Notes: generated from the sequence alone by a model not told the origin. A stretch of DNA of 64,000 nt from Sphingobacterium faecium (GCF_003054045.1 NZ_QBKH01000001.1:620001-684000); one strand, 5' to 3'. Shown: positions 1-8,156, counted from the stretch's first letter. Translations and numbers: made by a program.

Positions 1-65
1 TGACATGTTGCTGCAAAAATAAGGATTCAATATGAATTTTAAGCTTTTATTGTAGGAAATATTTG

Positions 66-566
66 TTAATCTTTTTTAAATAAATGTTGCCATTCCTGAA
101 GTAATTTTTCCAGCGAGTACTGCGCATTTGCAGGACTGGTACTGGGCAATGTATAGTATTGATAGTGTTCGCTCTTTGTAAAATGCTTCTCATATACACG
201 ATGGGCTTTTTGTCCATTGAAAATAATGGTCTGTAATTGTGGGTGCTGCGAAAAGAAACCAGGTAGATCATTGGGGATCTCTTCTACAATATCGAGGTCC
301 ATACTTCCTTTTCTTTTGGCTTGGGCGCATACATCCCACAATCCAATCTGATTTTCTAATAGCAAGTCAAGCTTTTGAGGATAGGAAAGAGGGGCGGTCC
401 TGTTGAAAATGTGTTGGATTAATTTCCAAAATCGATTTTGAGGATGGGCATAGTACTGTTGCTCATGAATCGATTTATCGCCAGGCAATGAACCTAATAT
501 TAAGATTCGAATTTCTTTATTCTCAATGGGTAAAAAGGATTGTTTAAGCATATTTAATGTGAGCAT
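66..566 (-). CDS. DNA-deoxyinosine glycosylase (uracil-DNA glycosylase superfamily)
   Basis: A 166-residue protein of the uracil-DNA glycosylase superfamily, resembling the family that removes hypoxanthine (deaminated adenine) from DNA in base-excision repair. The visible motifs are GSLPGDKS (residues 25-32, the water-activating/phosphate loop), NRFW (44-47, base-stacking region), GLWDVC (about 75-80) and LPSTSPAN near the C-terminus (the DNA-intercalation loop). Length fits the family. The first Met is used, but Met6 (position 551) is an equally plausible start. It stands alone, divergent from the SPFH gene. Specificity for inosine rather than uracil is inferred from the GSxPGxxS form of motif 1 and was not tested. 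Confidence 0.85.
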   Translation of the reverse strand: MLTLNMLKQSFLPIENKEIRILILGSLPGDKSIHEQQYYAHPQNRFWKLIQHIFNRTAPLSYPQKLDLLLENQIGLWDVCAQAKRKGSMDLDIVEEIPNDLPGFFSQHPQLQTIIFNGQKAHRVYEKHFTKSEHYQYYTLPSTSPANAQYSLEKLLQEWQHLFKKD

Positions 567-590
567 TCATAACGAATATAAAAATTAAAT

Positions 591-659
591 TTTGATATTA
601 AATAATTTTTTGGAAATGGGATCTTTATGGTATATATTTGATATCAAAATAATATCAAA
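591..659 (+). promoter_or_regulatory. Promoter of the SPFH-Arc operon with repeated TTTGATAT motifs
   Basis: A Bacteroidota-type promoter is visible: TTTG at 609-612, a 20-nt spacer and TATATTTG (TAnnTTTG) at 633-640, 28 nt before the SPFH start. The -7 element runs into the palindrome TTTGATATCAAA (637-648). Further half-sites are TTTGATAT at 591-598 and ATATCAAA at 652-659. The arrangement looks like an operator flanking and overlapping the promoter; the regulator is unknown. Confidence 0.6.
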
Positions 660-668
660 CTTAAAATT

Positions 669-1541
669 ATGGAAAAATTAATTAAACCCTTGTCTGGCTA
701 TTTAGCGCTATTAATGGCTATTATTCTTTTTGTATTGGGTATTGTCTGTTTCTTTCAAGCGAAGGATTCTGCATGGTATGTCGCGGTAGGAATTTTGTTT
801 GTTTTAACGGCTTTATTCTTATTAAAAGGTTTAATGATTATTAATCCAAATCATTCTCGTGTTTTGAATTTTTTTGGCCGCTACATGGGAACAGTTAAAG
901 AAAATGGATTATTTTTTGTCAATCCGTTGTACTCAACCTTAAATGTCAGTTTAAGATCGGACAACTTACAAGGACAAACATTAAAAGTCAATGATAAAAT
1001 GGGAAACCCTATTGAAATTGGTGCAGTTATCGTATGGCAGGTGGGGGATACCTATAAAGCAACTTATGATGTTACGAATTACACTTCTTATGTCCGTACT
1101 CAAAGTGAGGCAGCGGTGAGGCATTTGGCAGGGAGCTTTCCGTATGATAATTTAGAAATTGATGCTAATAATCAAGCTACAATCACTTTGCGTGAGGGGG
1201 GGGATACCGTCAATCATATCTTAGAAAAAGAATTGCTAGATCGATTGGCTCCTGCTGGTATAATAATAAAAGAGGCGCGTATCAGCCATTTGGCATATGC
1301 TTCCGAAATTGCAGGGGCGATGTTGCAGCGTCAACAAGCTACAGCTATTGTTGCGGCTCGTGCTAAAATTGTTGAGGGAGCAGTAGGGATGGTTGAGATG
1401 GCTTTACAAAGATTATCTGAAAAGGATATTGTGGAATTAGATAATGATAAAAAAGCAGCTATGGTGAGTAATCTTATGGTCGTACTGTGTGGGGAAAAGG
1501 CAGCATCTCCGGTATTGAACACAGGAACCTTGTATCAATAG
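669..1541 (+). CDS. SPFH/band-7 domain membrane protein
   Basis: A 290-residue stomatin/prohibitin/flotillin/HflK-type protein. Two hydrophobic segments at the N-terminus (about residues 9-29 and 35-56) anchor it. A band-7 domain follows from about residue 57 (NPNHSRVLNFFGRY), then an Ala/Arg-rich helical region (about 215-245) of the kind used for oligomerisation. Family members form membrane-microdomain scaffolds; the specific role here is not known. The Arc-like gene starts 18 nt downstream and is probably co-transcribed. The only unusual feature is the operator-like repeats at its promoter. Confidence 0.88.
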   Translation: MEKLIKPLSGYLALLMAIILFVLGIVCFFQAKDSAWYVAVGILFVLTALFLLKGLMIINPNHSRVLNFFGRYMGTVKENGLFFVNPLYSTLNVSLRSDNLQGQTLKVNDKMGNPIEIGAVIVWQVGDTYKATYDVTNYTSYVRTQSEAAVRHLAGSFPYDNLEIDANNQATITLREGGDTVNHILEKELLDRLAPAGIIIKEARISHLAYASEIAGAMLQRQQATAIVAARAKIVEGAVGMVEMALQRLSEKDIVELDNDKKAAMVSNLMVVLCGEKAASPVLNTGTLYQ

Positions 1542-1559
1542 TATCAGAATATTAAAAGT

Positions 1560-1748
1560 ATGGCGGAAAAAAAGAATTTCATGCTCCGGATAGAGAGTGA
1601 TGTATACAAAGCATTGGAAAAATGGTCTGCCGACGAATTTAGGAGCGTGAATGGGCAAATTGAATATTTATTGCACAAGGCTTTGAAACAGGAAAAGCGC
1701 TTGGAGGATAAAAAAAAGAAGACCGATGTCAATAAGTCGATAGAATGA
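1560..1748 (+). CDS. Small Arc-family ribbon-helix-helix DNA-binding protein
   Basis: A 62-residue protein with a ribbon-helix-helix layout: a short beta strand FMLRI (residues 7-11), helix A (about 12-24), then helix B starting at RSVNGQIEYLLHKAL (about 28-42). The C-terminus is lysine-rich. The N-x-x-I-E-x-L pattern in helix B is typical of Arc/MetJ-like proteins. It follows the SPFH gene by 18 nt and is followed by a strong terminator, so the two form a two-gene operon. It may regulate that operon through the repeats at 591-659; this is an inference. No toxin gene is adjacent, so I do not call it an antitoxin. Confidence 0.75.
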   Translation: MAEKKNFMLRIESDVYKALEKWSADEFRSVNGQIEYLLHKALKQEKRLEDKKKKTDVNKSIE

Positions 1749-1819
1749 AGATTTTTTTAGATTAATTTTTAATCCGGAATAAGAGTAGTAAATTGATTCT
1801 GTTGCAGAGATACAATTGG

Positions 1820-1871
1820 GCTAGCGTGAAAATAAAGATTTTATTAAATCTTTTTCACGCTAGCTTTTTTT
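1820..1871 (+). terminator. Intrinsic terminator of the SPFH-Arc operon
   Basis: A long hairpin with perfect outer stem GCTAGCGTGAAAA / TTTTCACGCTAGC and further inner pairing (AAGATT/AATCTT), followed directly by seven T residues. It lies 71 nt after the Arc-like stop codon. Confidence 0.85.
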
Positions 1872-1874
1872 ATA

Positions 1875-1903
1875 TTGGAATAACATAATAAATTCTAAAT
1901 TTG
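1875..1903 (+). promoter_or_regulatory. Promoter of pepE
   Basis: TTG at 1875-1877, an 18-nt spacer and TAAATTTG (TAnnTTTG) at 1896-1903, with the pepE start 23 nt further on. It lies just after the preceding terminator. Confidence 0.55.
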
Positions 1904-1926
1904 AAGGATTTTTAGGTAGTAAGATA

Positions 1927-2637
1927 ATGGATATGAATAGTAATATTAGATTGCTTGTTATCAGTACGAGCACCATTCACGGAAGTTCTTTTTTGACTTA
2001 TATAAAAGACGATTTGGTTGATTTTATTCAAACTGATGAATTGATTTTTGTACCCTACGCAAGACCTTCTGGTATTTCTTATGATGAATACACGGCAAAT
2101 GTGCAGACAGCTCTGGCAGATAAAGGTATTCGTGTGAGCGGTTTACACACTTATTCGGATCAAAAGGAGGCGATTGGGCAGGCAAAGGCGATTTTTATAG
2201 GTGGGGGAAATACTTTTCTTTTGTTGAAGACCTTGTATGAATTAGACCTTGTCAATGATTTGAAGGCAGCAGTCGCCGCAGGTTTACCGTATGTTGGTAC
2301 CTCTGCAGGATCTAATTTAACTGGATTGACAATCGGAACAACTAATGATATGCCAATTGTATATCCACCTAGTTTTGATGCTTTGCAATTTTTACCTTTC
2401 AATCTTAATCCACATTATCTTGATCCGGATCCGAATTCTACCCATAAAGGTGAAACAAGAGAAACCCGAATACGCGAGTTTCATCAATTTAATACTCAAG
2501 CTGTTTTAGGCTTGAGAGAGGGGAGCTGGCTCCATGTTGAAAATGCTCAAATTGAACTTAAGGGTACTTTATCAGCCAGATTGTTTCAACAGGGGAAGGA
2601 ACCTATTGAACTCCAGCCTGGCCTCCTTCAATTTTGA
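1927..2637 (+). CDS. pepE: Dipeptidase E (alpha-aspartyl dipeptidase, peptidase family S51)
   Basis: A 236-residue cytoplasmic peptidase that cleaves dipeptides with an N-terminal aspartate. The glycine-rich GGGNTF turn is at residues 92-97 and the nucleophile elbow GTSAGSN at 124-130 (Ser126). The expected catalytic partners are His163 in NPHYLDP and Glu198 in LREGSWL. Length matches the family (about 230). Two in-frame ATGs (1927 and 1933) are both possible starts. It has its own promoter after a terminator and is followed 66 nt later by mgtE. Confidence 0.9.
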   Translation: MDMNSNIRLLVISTSTIHGSSFLTYIKDDLVDFIQTDELIFVPYARPSGISYDEYTANVQTALADKGIRVSGLHTYSDQKEAIGQAKAIFIGGGNTFLLLKTLYELDLVNDLKAAVAAGLPYVGTSAGSNLTGLTIGTTNDMPIVYPPSFDALQFLPFNLNPHYLDPDPNSTHKGETRETRIREFHQFNTQAVLGLREGSWLHVENAQIELKGTLSARLFQQGKEPIELQPGLLQF

Positions 2638-2703
2638 ATATTTCTATCATGATATTTTTCGTTTAGTTTTCAACATCTCGCGGAGACAAAAAAGTAACTA
2701 TGT

Positions 2704-4020
2704 ATGGGTAAAAAAATAAAAATACATCCCGCAGATCTTGCCGAGGCTCTAAGTACATTGGATCAAGAGGCCTTGTATCAACAATTCAATCAATATGATT
2801 TTGAATTGAGGCTCGAAATTTTTTCTTTTTTAGAAAAGGATGTTCAATATAGATTGGCGCGATCTCTATCGGAGTCGCAATTATCGGAATTGCTTAATAA
2901 TCTGAAACCGGATATTAGGAATCAGTTGTTTTCTGAATTACCCGATGATCTGATTAAGTATTTAATCAATCTATTGAATGAACGTGAGAAGCAGTTGGCG
3001 CTAGAGTTGATCGGTTATGCCGAAAACAGTATTGCCCGTTTGATGACGCCCATGTACGTACAAGTACGACCTTATTTTACAGTTGAACATGTATTTAAAC
3101 ATATTAAGTTATTTGGTAAGAAAGCTGAAACCTTAAATTTTATTTATGTGGTCGATGAAAACAATGTATTGATTGATGATTTGAAAATTGGCGAACTGCT
3201 ATTAGCTGATGCGGATACTAAGATTTCAGAATTGATCGATTATAATTTCGTCTCCATAAAAGCGGTGACTCCCATGGAGGAAGCCTTTGAGATTTTTAAA
3301 AAATATGATCGCAGTGCACTGCCTATAACGACAGAAAATGGTGTTTTGGTTGGAATTGTCACCTTTGATGATGTGCTGGATCAGATTGAAGATCGAGATA
3401 CGGAAGATATCCATCGTTTTGGTGGTATGGATGAACTTGATGTTGCCTATACAAAAACTCCTTTATTAAAGTTAATTCAAAAGAGAGCAGGTTGGTTGAT
3501 TATTTTATTTTTAAGTGAAATGCTTACTGCTTCGGCGATGGCTTATTTTGACGGGGAAATTGAGAAAGCGGTCGTACTCGCTTTATTTGTGCCACTGATT
3601 ATTTCAAGTGGTGGTAACTCTGGATCACAGGCTGCTTCGTTAATTATTCGTGCTATGGCTTTGGGCGAGATCAAACTGAAGGACTGGTGGTATGTGATGA
3701 AAAGGGAGATTTCCTCTGGGTTAATTTTAGGTGGTATACTAGGTCTTATTGGTTTTTTGAGAATCCTACTATGGCAAGAATTAGGAATTTATGACTACGG
3801 TATTTATTGGGTTTATATTGCTTTAAGTGTTTCTTTATCTTTGCTATTTGTGGTTCTTTGGGGTACTTTATCTGGATCTGTTATTCCGTTTGTCTTACGA
3901 AGATTTGGTTTGGATCCTGCGACTGCTTCTGCACCATTTGTAGCGACATTGGTTGATGTATCTGGTTTGATTATTTACTTTACTGTTGCCGGATTATTTT
4001 TAGCTGGTAAATTATTATAA
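2704..4020 (+). CDS. mgtE: MgtE-type magnesium transporter
   Basis: A 438-residue Mg2+ channel with the standard layout: a helical N domain (about residues 1-120), a CBS-domain pair (about 125-250) that senses cytoplasmic Mg2+, and a C-terminal membrane domain of about five helices starting near residue 258. The family signature SSGGNSGSQ lies in the first membrane helices at about residues 301-309. I see no M-box-like Mg2+ riboswitch in the 66 nt upstream, so gating by the CBS domain is the likely control. Confidence 0.93.
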   Translation: MGKKIKIHPADLAEALSTLDQEALYQQFNQYDFELRLEIFSFLEKDVQYRLARSLSESQLSELLNNLKPDIRNQLFSELPDDLIKYLINLLNEREKQLALELIGYAENSIARLMTPMYVQVRPYFTVEHVFKHIKLFGKKAETLNFIYVVDENNVLIDDLKIGELLLADADTKISELIDYNFVSIKAVTPMEEAFEIFKKYDRSALPITTENGVLVGIVTFDDVLDQIEDRDTEDIHRFGGMDELDVAYTKTPLLKLIQKRAGWLIILFLSEMLTASAMAYFDGEIEKAVVLALFVPLIISSGGNSGSQAASLIIRAMALGEIKLKDWWYVMKREISSGLILGGILGLIGFLRILLWQELGIYDYGIYWVYIALSVSLSLLFVVLWGTLSGSVIPFVLRRFGLDPATASAPFVATLVDVSGLIIYFTVAGLFLAGKLL

Positions 4021-4068
4021 CCTTTCTTAACAGAAAATTTTAAAACTGATTGTAACTTTTATTGTTAT

Positions 4069-4104
4069 TTAAGTTAGAGAGCTATTGATTGCTCTTTGAC
4101 TTAA
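4069..4104 (+). promoter_or_regulatory. 14-bp stem-loop in the leader of the pyruvate oxidase gene
   Basis: The segments TTAAGTTAGAGAGC (4069-4082) and GCTCTTTGACTTAA (4091-4104) pair over 14 bp as RNA, with two G-U wobbles and an 8-nt loop. The hairpin ends 10 nt before the start codon at 4115. It has no T-tract, so it does not look like the mgtE terminator. It may be an operator or a leader RNA element. Confidence 0.5.
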
Positions 4105-4114
4105 ATCATTTAAT

Positions 4115-5848
4115 ATGGCAAAGATTGTTGCAGATCAGTTAGTTGAAATGCTAGTTGAAGCAGGCGTAAAACGTGTATATGCGGTTACAGGAGATAGTCT
4201 AAATTTTTTTAACGAAGCAATCCGTAAAGATGGTCGGATCAAATGGATCCATGTACGGCATGAGGAAGTGGGTGCTTATGCCGCCGCCGCGGAAGCAGAA
4301 TTGGATGGAATTGCTTGTTGTGCGGGTAGCTGCGGTCCAGGACATGTGCATCTGATCAATGGTATGTACGATGCTCATCGTTCTCATGTTCCCCTCATTG
4401 TGATCGCATCGACGATAAACACGCCTGAAATGGGAATGGGCTATTTTCAGGAAACAAATACCATCAAGCTCTTTGATGACTGCAGTTGTTATAATCAGTT
4501 AATCACTACGGCTGAGCAAGCACCAAGAATCATTCAAACAGCAATACAGCATGCTATCGGACAAAAGGGGGTTGCCGTTATTGGCTTGCCTGGTGATGTT
4601 TCGGAAATGAAAGCTGAAGATTCTATTATTTCTACACAGTTGTTCCATGTTAATCCTGTCATAAGGCCTTCGGATGAAGAGTTGGATGCACTTGCAACAG
4701 CTATCAATTCAAGTAAATGTGTGACCGTTTTTTGTGGAATTGGTGCATCAGGGGCTCATCCTGAAGTCGTTCAATTGTCTCAAAAGATTTTGGCTCCCGT
4801 CGGATATTCTTTTAGGGGTAAAATGGGAATTCAACATGATAATCCCTATGAAATAGGAATGACTGGTTTACTTGGACAAGCTGCTGCATACCAAAGTATG
4901 CATGAATCAGATTTGATCTTATTGCTAGGTACGGATTTTCCTTATGATAAGTTTATGCCTACGGATAATAAAATTATCCAAATCGATACAGCTGTAGAAC
5001 GTTTAGGTCGACGTGCAAAATTGGAAATGGGATTGTGTGGTGATATCAAGCATACTTTACAAGCACTTCTTCCCTTACTGGAACAAAAAGAGGACGCTAG
5101 CTTCCTTGAAGCTCAGCTTAAGATCTATGAGAAAGTAAAGGACAATATGCGTAGTTTTATGGAAGAGAAAGGAGGCGAGGATACGATTCAACCTGAGTTT
5201 TTAGCCCATTGTATCAATGAACTAGCTACGGATAGTGCTATATTTACGGTAGATACAGGTATGACTTGTGTGTGGGGAGCTCGTTTTATTAATGGAACTG
5301 GTAAAAGACAGATGCTAGGCTCTTTTAATCATGGTTCCATGGCTAATGCAATGCCCATGGCAATAGGGGCAGCTTTGTCTCATCCGGATCGACAAGTGAT
5401 TGCTCTATGTGGTGATGGTGGATTGTCGATGTTACTTGGAGATTTGGCTACGATCAATCAGTATCAATTACCTGTTAAAATAATAGTCTTTAATAATAGA
5501 GCTTTGGGAATGGTTAAACTGGAAATGGAAGTTGCCGGTTTACCGGATAATGAAACCGATATGGTAAATCCAGATTTTGCTGCCATAGCACAAGCGATGG
5601 GTTTTAAAGGAATTAATGTTCATAAACCAGAAGAAGTTCGAAATGCGGTTGAATTTGCGTTATCACATCCCGGACCTATTCTTCTTAATGTGTTTACAAA
5701 TCCCAACGCCTTGGCAATGCCGCCAAAAGTTGAATTTGATCAAATGATAGGGATGGCAAAGTCCATGTCTAAATTGATGTTGGGTGGAAAAATGCAGGAA
5801 GTAATTGATACTATAAAATCTAACTATAAGCATCTTAAAGAGCTGTAA
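4115..5848 (+). CDS. poxB: Thiamine-diphosphate-dependent pyruvate oxidase (pyruvate dehydrogenase, quinone)
   Basis: A 577-residue enzyme of the ThDP-dependent decarboxylase family, expected to convert pyruvate to acetate and CO2 and feed electrons to the quinone pool. The conserved ThDP-activating Glu lies in RHEEVGAYAA near residue 50. The ThDP/Mg motif starts at GDGGLSML (about residue 432) and ends with an NN pair about 27 residues later. Length fits PoxB (about 572). The C-terminal tail does not obviously match the lipid-binding peptide of E. coli PoxB, so membrane activation is uncertain. It is preceded by a 14-bp hairpin. Confidence 0.87.
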   Translation: MAKIVADQLVEMLVEAGVKRVYAVTGDSLNFFNEAIRKDGRIKWIHVRHEEVGAYAAAAEAELDGIACCAGSCGPGHVHLINGMYDAHRSHVPLIVIASTINTPEMGMGYFQETNTIKLFDDCSCYNQLITTAEQAPRIIQTAIQHAIGQKGVAVIGLPGDVSEMKAEDSIISTQLFHVNPVIRPSDEELDALATAINSSKCVTVFCGIGASGAHPEVVQLSQKILAPVGYSFRGKMGIQHDNPYEIGMTGLLGQAAAYQSMHESDLILLLGTDFPYDKFMPTDNKIIQIDTAVERLGRRAKLEMGLCGDIKHTLQALLPLLEQKEDASFLEAQLKIYEKVKDNMRSFMEEKGGEDTIQPEFLAHCINELATDSAIFTVDTGMTCVWGARFINGTGKRQMLGSFNHGSMANAMPMAIGAALSHPDRQVIALCGDGGLSMLLGDLATINQYQLPVKIIVFNNRALGMVKLEMEVAGLPDNETDMVNPDFAAIAQAMGFKGINVHKPEEVRNAVEFALSHPGPILLNVFTNPNALAMPPKVEFDQMIGMAKSMSKLMLGGKMQEVIDTIKSNYKHLKEL

Positions 5849-5860
5849 TATGCTTATAAG

Positions 5861-5901
5861 TAGCTCATGGCATATTCATTTAAATAGTGATCCATGAGCT
5901 A
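5861..5901. terminator. Inverted repeat between convergent poxB and clcF
   Basis: TAGCTCATGG (5861-5870) and CCATGAGCTA (5892-5901) form a perfect 10-bp stem with a 21-nt AT-rich loop between convergent genes. The following tract (TTTTAT) is short, so termination may be weak. Confidence 0.5.
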
Positions 5902-5912
5902 TTTTATAGGTC

Positions 5913-7208
5913 CTAGAATTTCTTTAACTTTTCATAGAGATCTGCTCTTCTATTTTTTAAGTACAGATAAAATTGATGCTTTGGTCCCTTTTGCATTTGG
6001 GAGGCATATATGCCTGTTGCGCCCGAGAAAAAATAGGCAATCAAACAAGCTATAGCGAAATAAATACCAGCTTCATACCCGAATAACTCAATACCCATTA
6101 TTAAACACGCAAAAGGTGTATTGGTTGCTCCAGCAAAAACCGCAATGAATCCCATTGCTGCCAATAGCCCTAGAGGTAGTGGAATGATACCAAAAAGGGC
6201 ATTACCAAGGGTAGCACCAATGAAAAACAAGGGCGTCACTTCCCCTCCTTTAAATCCGGATGCGAGTGTGAAAGTTGTCAACAAGAGTTTGATTAAAAAA
6301 TCATAAGAATTTAAAGGACTGTCAAAAGAAGCTAAAATAGTCGGTATACCTAAGCCAATATATCGCGTGTTTCCTATTAACAAAATGGTGACGATCAAAA
6401 TTATTCCTCCTATAAATGGCCGAATTGGGGGATAGGTTATCTTGTTAAAAATAGTGCTAAACAATTCGCTACATGTGTTAAATAGGTAAGCTACTAGTCC
6501 AAAAATCACAGCAGCTGCAACTGTATATAAAATATATTGCAAATTTACTGGAGGTATGATCTCCTGGATATGATAGTGCGTATGTGCTACATTCCAAAAT
6601 GAGCATGCATAGTCAGCGATAAAAGCCACAACGATACTAGGAACAAGGGCTTTTAATCTTGATTGACCACCAATAATCACTTCCAATCCAAATATTGCTC
6701 CTGCCCAAGGTGTGCCAAAAACTGAAGCGAATCCAGCACTAATTCCGAGGATAATTAGAATCTTTCGATCGTCATCAGTGAGTTTGAAAATTTTTGTGCA
6801 TTGATCAGCAATAGCCCCGCCAATCTGTACAGCTGTCCCTTCTCTTCCTGCTGAGCCCCCAAAAAGATGAGTAAGAAGTGTGCTAACTAAAACTAAGGGT
6901 GCCATCTTTAAAGGGATGGTCTGCTTGCTTTGGTAGTATTCTTGGAGCAGAAGATTGTTGCCTTTGCTAGATAAACCACCGTAGTAGTAATATAATGCTC
7001 CAATAAGTAAACCGGCAAGTGGCAATCCGAAGATCATCAAGGGGTGAAGTTCGCGATAGTTGGTGACCCAAGATAAACTGGTTAAAAAGAAGGCGGAAAT
7101 AGAACCCACTATGATTCCGATGAGCATCGTGATCGACAACCACTTTAAAATGAAAATGGCTATACGTTGAAGCGAAAATTTGGAAAAGATACTTTTTTTT
7201 GTCAACAT
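5913..7208 (-). CDS. CLC-F-type fluoride/proton antiporter (chloride-channel superfamily)
   Basis: A 431-residue CLC-fold membrane protein with about 10 hydrophobic helices and no C-terminal CBS domains. It carries signatures of the fluoride-exporting CLC-F branch rather than chloride CLCs: GNNLL (residues 83-87) where chloride CLCs have GSGIP, GREGT (121-125, gating Glu123) instead of GREGP, and GFKGGEVTP (318-326). These variants were described in bacterial CLC-F antiporters. The call is strongly supported by a fluoride riboswitch 53 nt upstream. Expected role: export of F- in exchange for H+ to protect against fluoride toxicity. Automatic annotation would probably call it a voltage-gated chloride channel. 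Confidence 0.88.
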   Translation of the reverse strand: MLTKKSIFSKFSLQRIAIFILKWLSITMLIGIIVGSISAFFLTSLSWVTNYRELHPLMIFGLPLAGLLIGALYYYYGGLSSKGNNLLLQEYYQSKQTIPLKMAPLVLVSTLLTHLFGGSAGREGTAVQIGGAIADQCTKIFKLTDDDRKILIILGISAGFASVFGTPWAGAIFGLEVIIGGQSRLKALVPSIVVAFIADYACSFWNVAHTHYHIQEIIPPVNLQYILYTVAAAVIFGLVAYLFNTCSELFSTIFNKITYPPIRPFIGGIILIVTILLIGNTRYIGLGIPTILASFDSPLNSYDFLIKLLLTTFTLASGFKGGEVTPLFFIGATLGNALFGIIPLPLGLLAAMGFIAVFAGATNTPFACLIMGIELFGYEAGIYFAIACLIAYFFSGATGIYASQMQKGPKHQFYLYLKNRRADLYEKLKKF

Positions 7209-7261
7209 GTCTACTTGATTATATCATACACAAATATAGACCGTGCTTTTTGCACGATCGA

Positions 7262-7310
7262 AGTAGACGTCATTAGCTTTATCAAGCGGTTTAGGGCAGA
7301 CATCATTGCC
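7262..7310 (-). promoter_or_regulatory. Fluoride riboswitch (crcB RNA motif)
   Basis: Read on the minus strand, this matches the crcB motif in order: GGCA...TGCC pseudoknot (7310-7307 with 7298-7295), P1 GATGTC/GACGTC (7304-7299 with 7271-7266, one G-U), the conserved TAAAC (7293-7289), P3 GCTT/AAGC (7287-7284 with 7279-7276), and the conserved TAATGAC then CTAC at the 3' end. The gene it precedes is a CLC-F antiporter, a known target class. The last bases (7268-7261, GTCTACTT) are complementary to AAGTAGAC directly before the start codon, suggesting translational control. A small hairpin CGTGC/GCACG lies at 7242-7256. Confidence 0.93.
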
Positions 7311-7319
7311 TTTCTAACA

Positions 7320-7350
7320 CAAAATTAGATAAAACGAATGATTAATGCAA
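7320..7350 (-). promoter_or_regulatory. Promoter of the fluoride riboswitch-clcF transcript
   Basis: On the minus strand TTG (7350-7348), a 20-nt spacer and TAATTTTG (7327-7320) form a Bacteroidota-type promoter. The -7 element ends 9 nt before the first riboswitch base, so the transcript would begin almost at the aptamer. The element overlaps the stop codon of the upstream DUF423 gene. Confidence 0.7.
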
Positions 7351-7699
7351 CCCAACCTGCTATCATCAACAACCCTCCTAATGGTGTAACTGGACCTAGA
7401 AATTTTAAATTTTTGTTCCAATATTGTGCAAATGATAAGAAGTAGATGCTCACTGAAAATAATAAAGTTCCAGCAGTGATCCCATAGAAAGCAAATCGTT
7501 CACTGTATAAATCAAATGATAGGTTGAATCCAAATATCAAGAGGGTGATGGCAGCATACATTTGGTACCGAACACCAACTTCAAAGGAAGCCAATTTTTC
7601 ATCACTAATTAATTTTTTAAAAGCATGTGCGCCAAAGGCACCAAGCATAATGGCTGTAGAACCTAAGATAGCTGCTGTAATAATAACGATATGATTCAT
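7325..7699 (-). CDS. DUF423 membrane protein
   Basis: A 124-residue integral membrane protein with about four hydrophobic segments and the family hallmark GAFGAHAFK at residues 20-28 after the first helix. Function is unknown in the family. It follows the elaA-like gene by 10 nt on the same strand and is probably co-transcribed with it. Its last codons contain the promoter of the downstream riboswitch. Confidence 0.85.
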   Translation of the reverse strand: MNHIVIITAAILGSTAIMLGAFGAHAFKKLISDEKLASFEVGVRYQMYAAITLLIFGFNLSFDLYSERFAFYGITAGTLLFSVSIYFLSFAQYWNKNLKFLGPVTPLGGLLMIAGWVALIIRFI

Positions 7700-7709
7700 A
7701 AAATTAAAT

Positions 7710-8156
7710 TTAAGGTTTTATCATGTCAATATGAGGGATTCCATAATCTAAATATTCTTCAGACACTTGTTCAAATCCGAAACTACCATAAAATTTCTTA
7801 AGGTAAGTTTGTGCACCTATTTGAATTGCTGTAGTGCCATGTTTTTCATAGCTGTATGTGATGGATTTCGAGATCAGTAATTTACCATAATTGTTACCCC
7901 TGAAAGTTGGGTTTGTAACAATTCGGCCTATAGAGGGTTCCGGGTAAGATAGGCCCGGAGGTACAAGTCTGGAATAAACAACAATTTCATCATTGATCTC
8001 TGCCCAAAGGTGGCTACAATGGTAGTCTTTATCATCTAATTCGGGATAAAAACATTGTTGCTCGTTGACAAAAACATCAACTCGTAATTTGAGGATGCGG
8101 TATAATTCTGCTGTAGTTAATTCAGAGAATGTTTTATGTTTCCAAAATAATTCCAT
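7710..8156 (-). CDS. GNAT acetyltransferase, ElaA type
   Basis: A 148-residue GNAT-fold N-acetyltransferase resembling E. coli ElaA. It has the typical opening FxELTxxELYxILKLRVDVFVxEQ (residues about 9-34), and the acetyl-CoA-binding region RIVTNPTFRGNNYGKLLI near residues 83-100. Substrate is unknown. It sits in a minus-strand run with yqeY and the DUF423 gene. Confidence 0.85.
   Translation of the reverse strand: MELFWKHKTFSELTTAELYRILKLRVDVFVNEQQCFYPELDDKDYHCSHLWAEINDEIVVYSRLVPPGLSYPEPSIGRIVTNPTFRGNNYGKLLISKSITYSYEKHGTTAIQIGAQTYLKKFYGSFGFEQVSEEYLDYGIPHIDMIKP

Noticed and set aside
1560-1748. Toxin-antitoxin system with the SPFH gene
   Set aside because: The neighbour is a membrane band-7 protein, not a toxin; the Arc-like protein alone does not make a TA pair.
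5913-7208. Voltage-gated chloride channel
   Set aside because: Signature motifs and the fluoride riboswitch point to a CLC-F fluoride antiporter.
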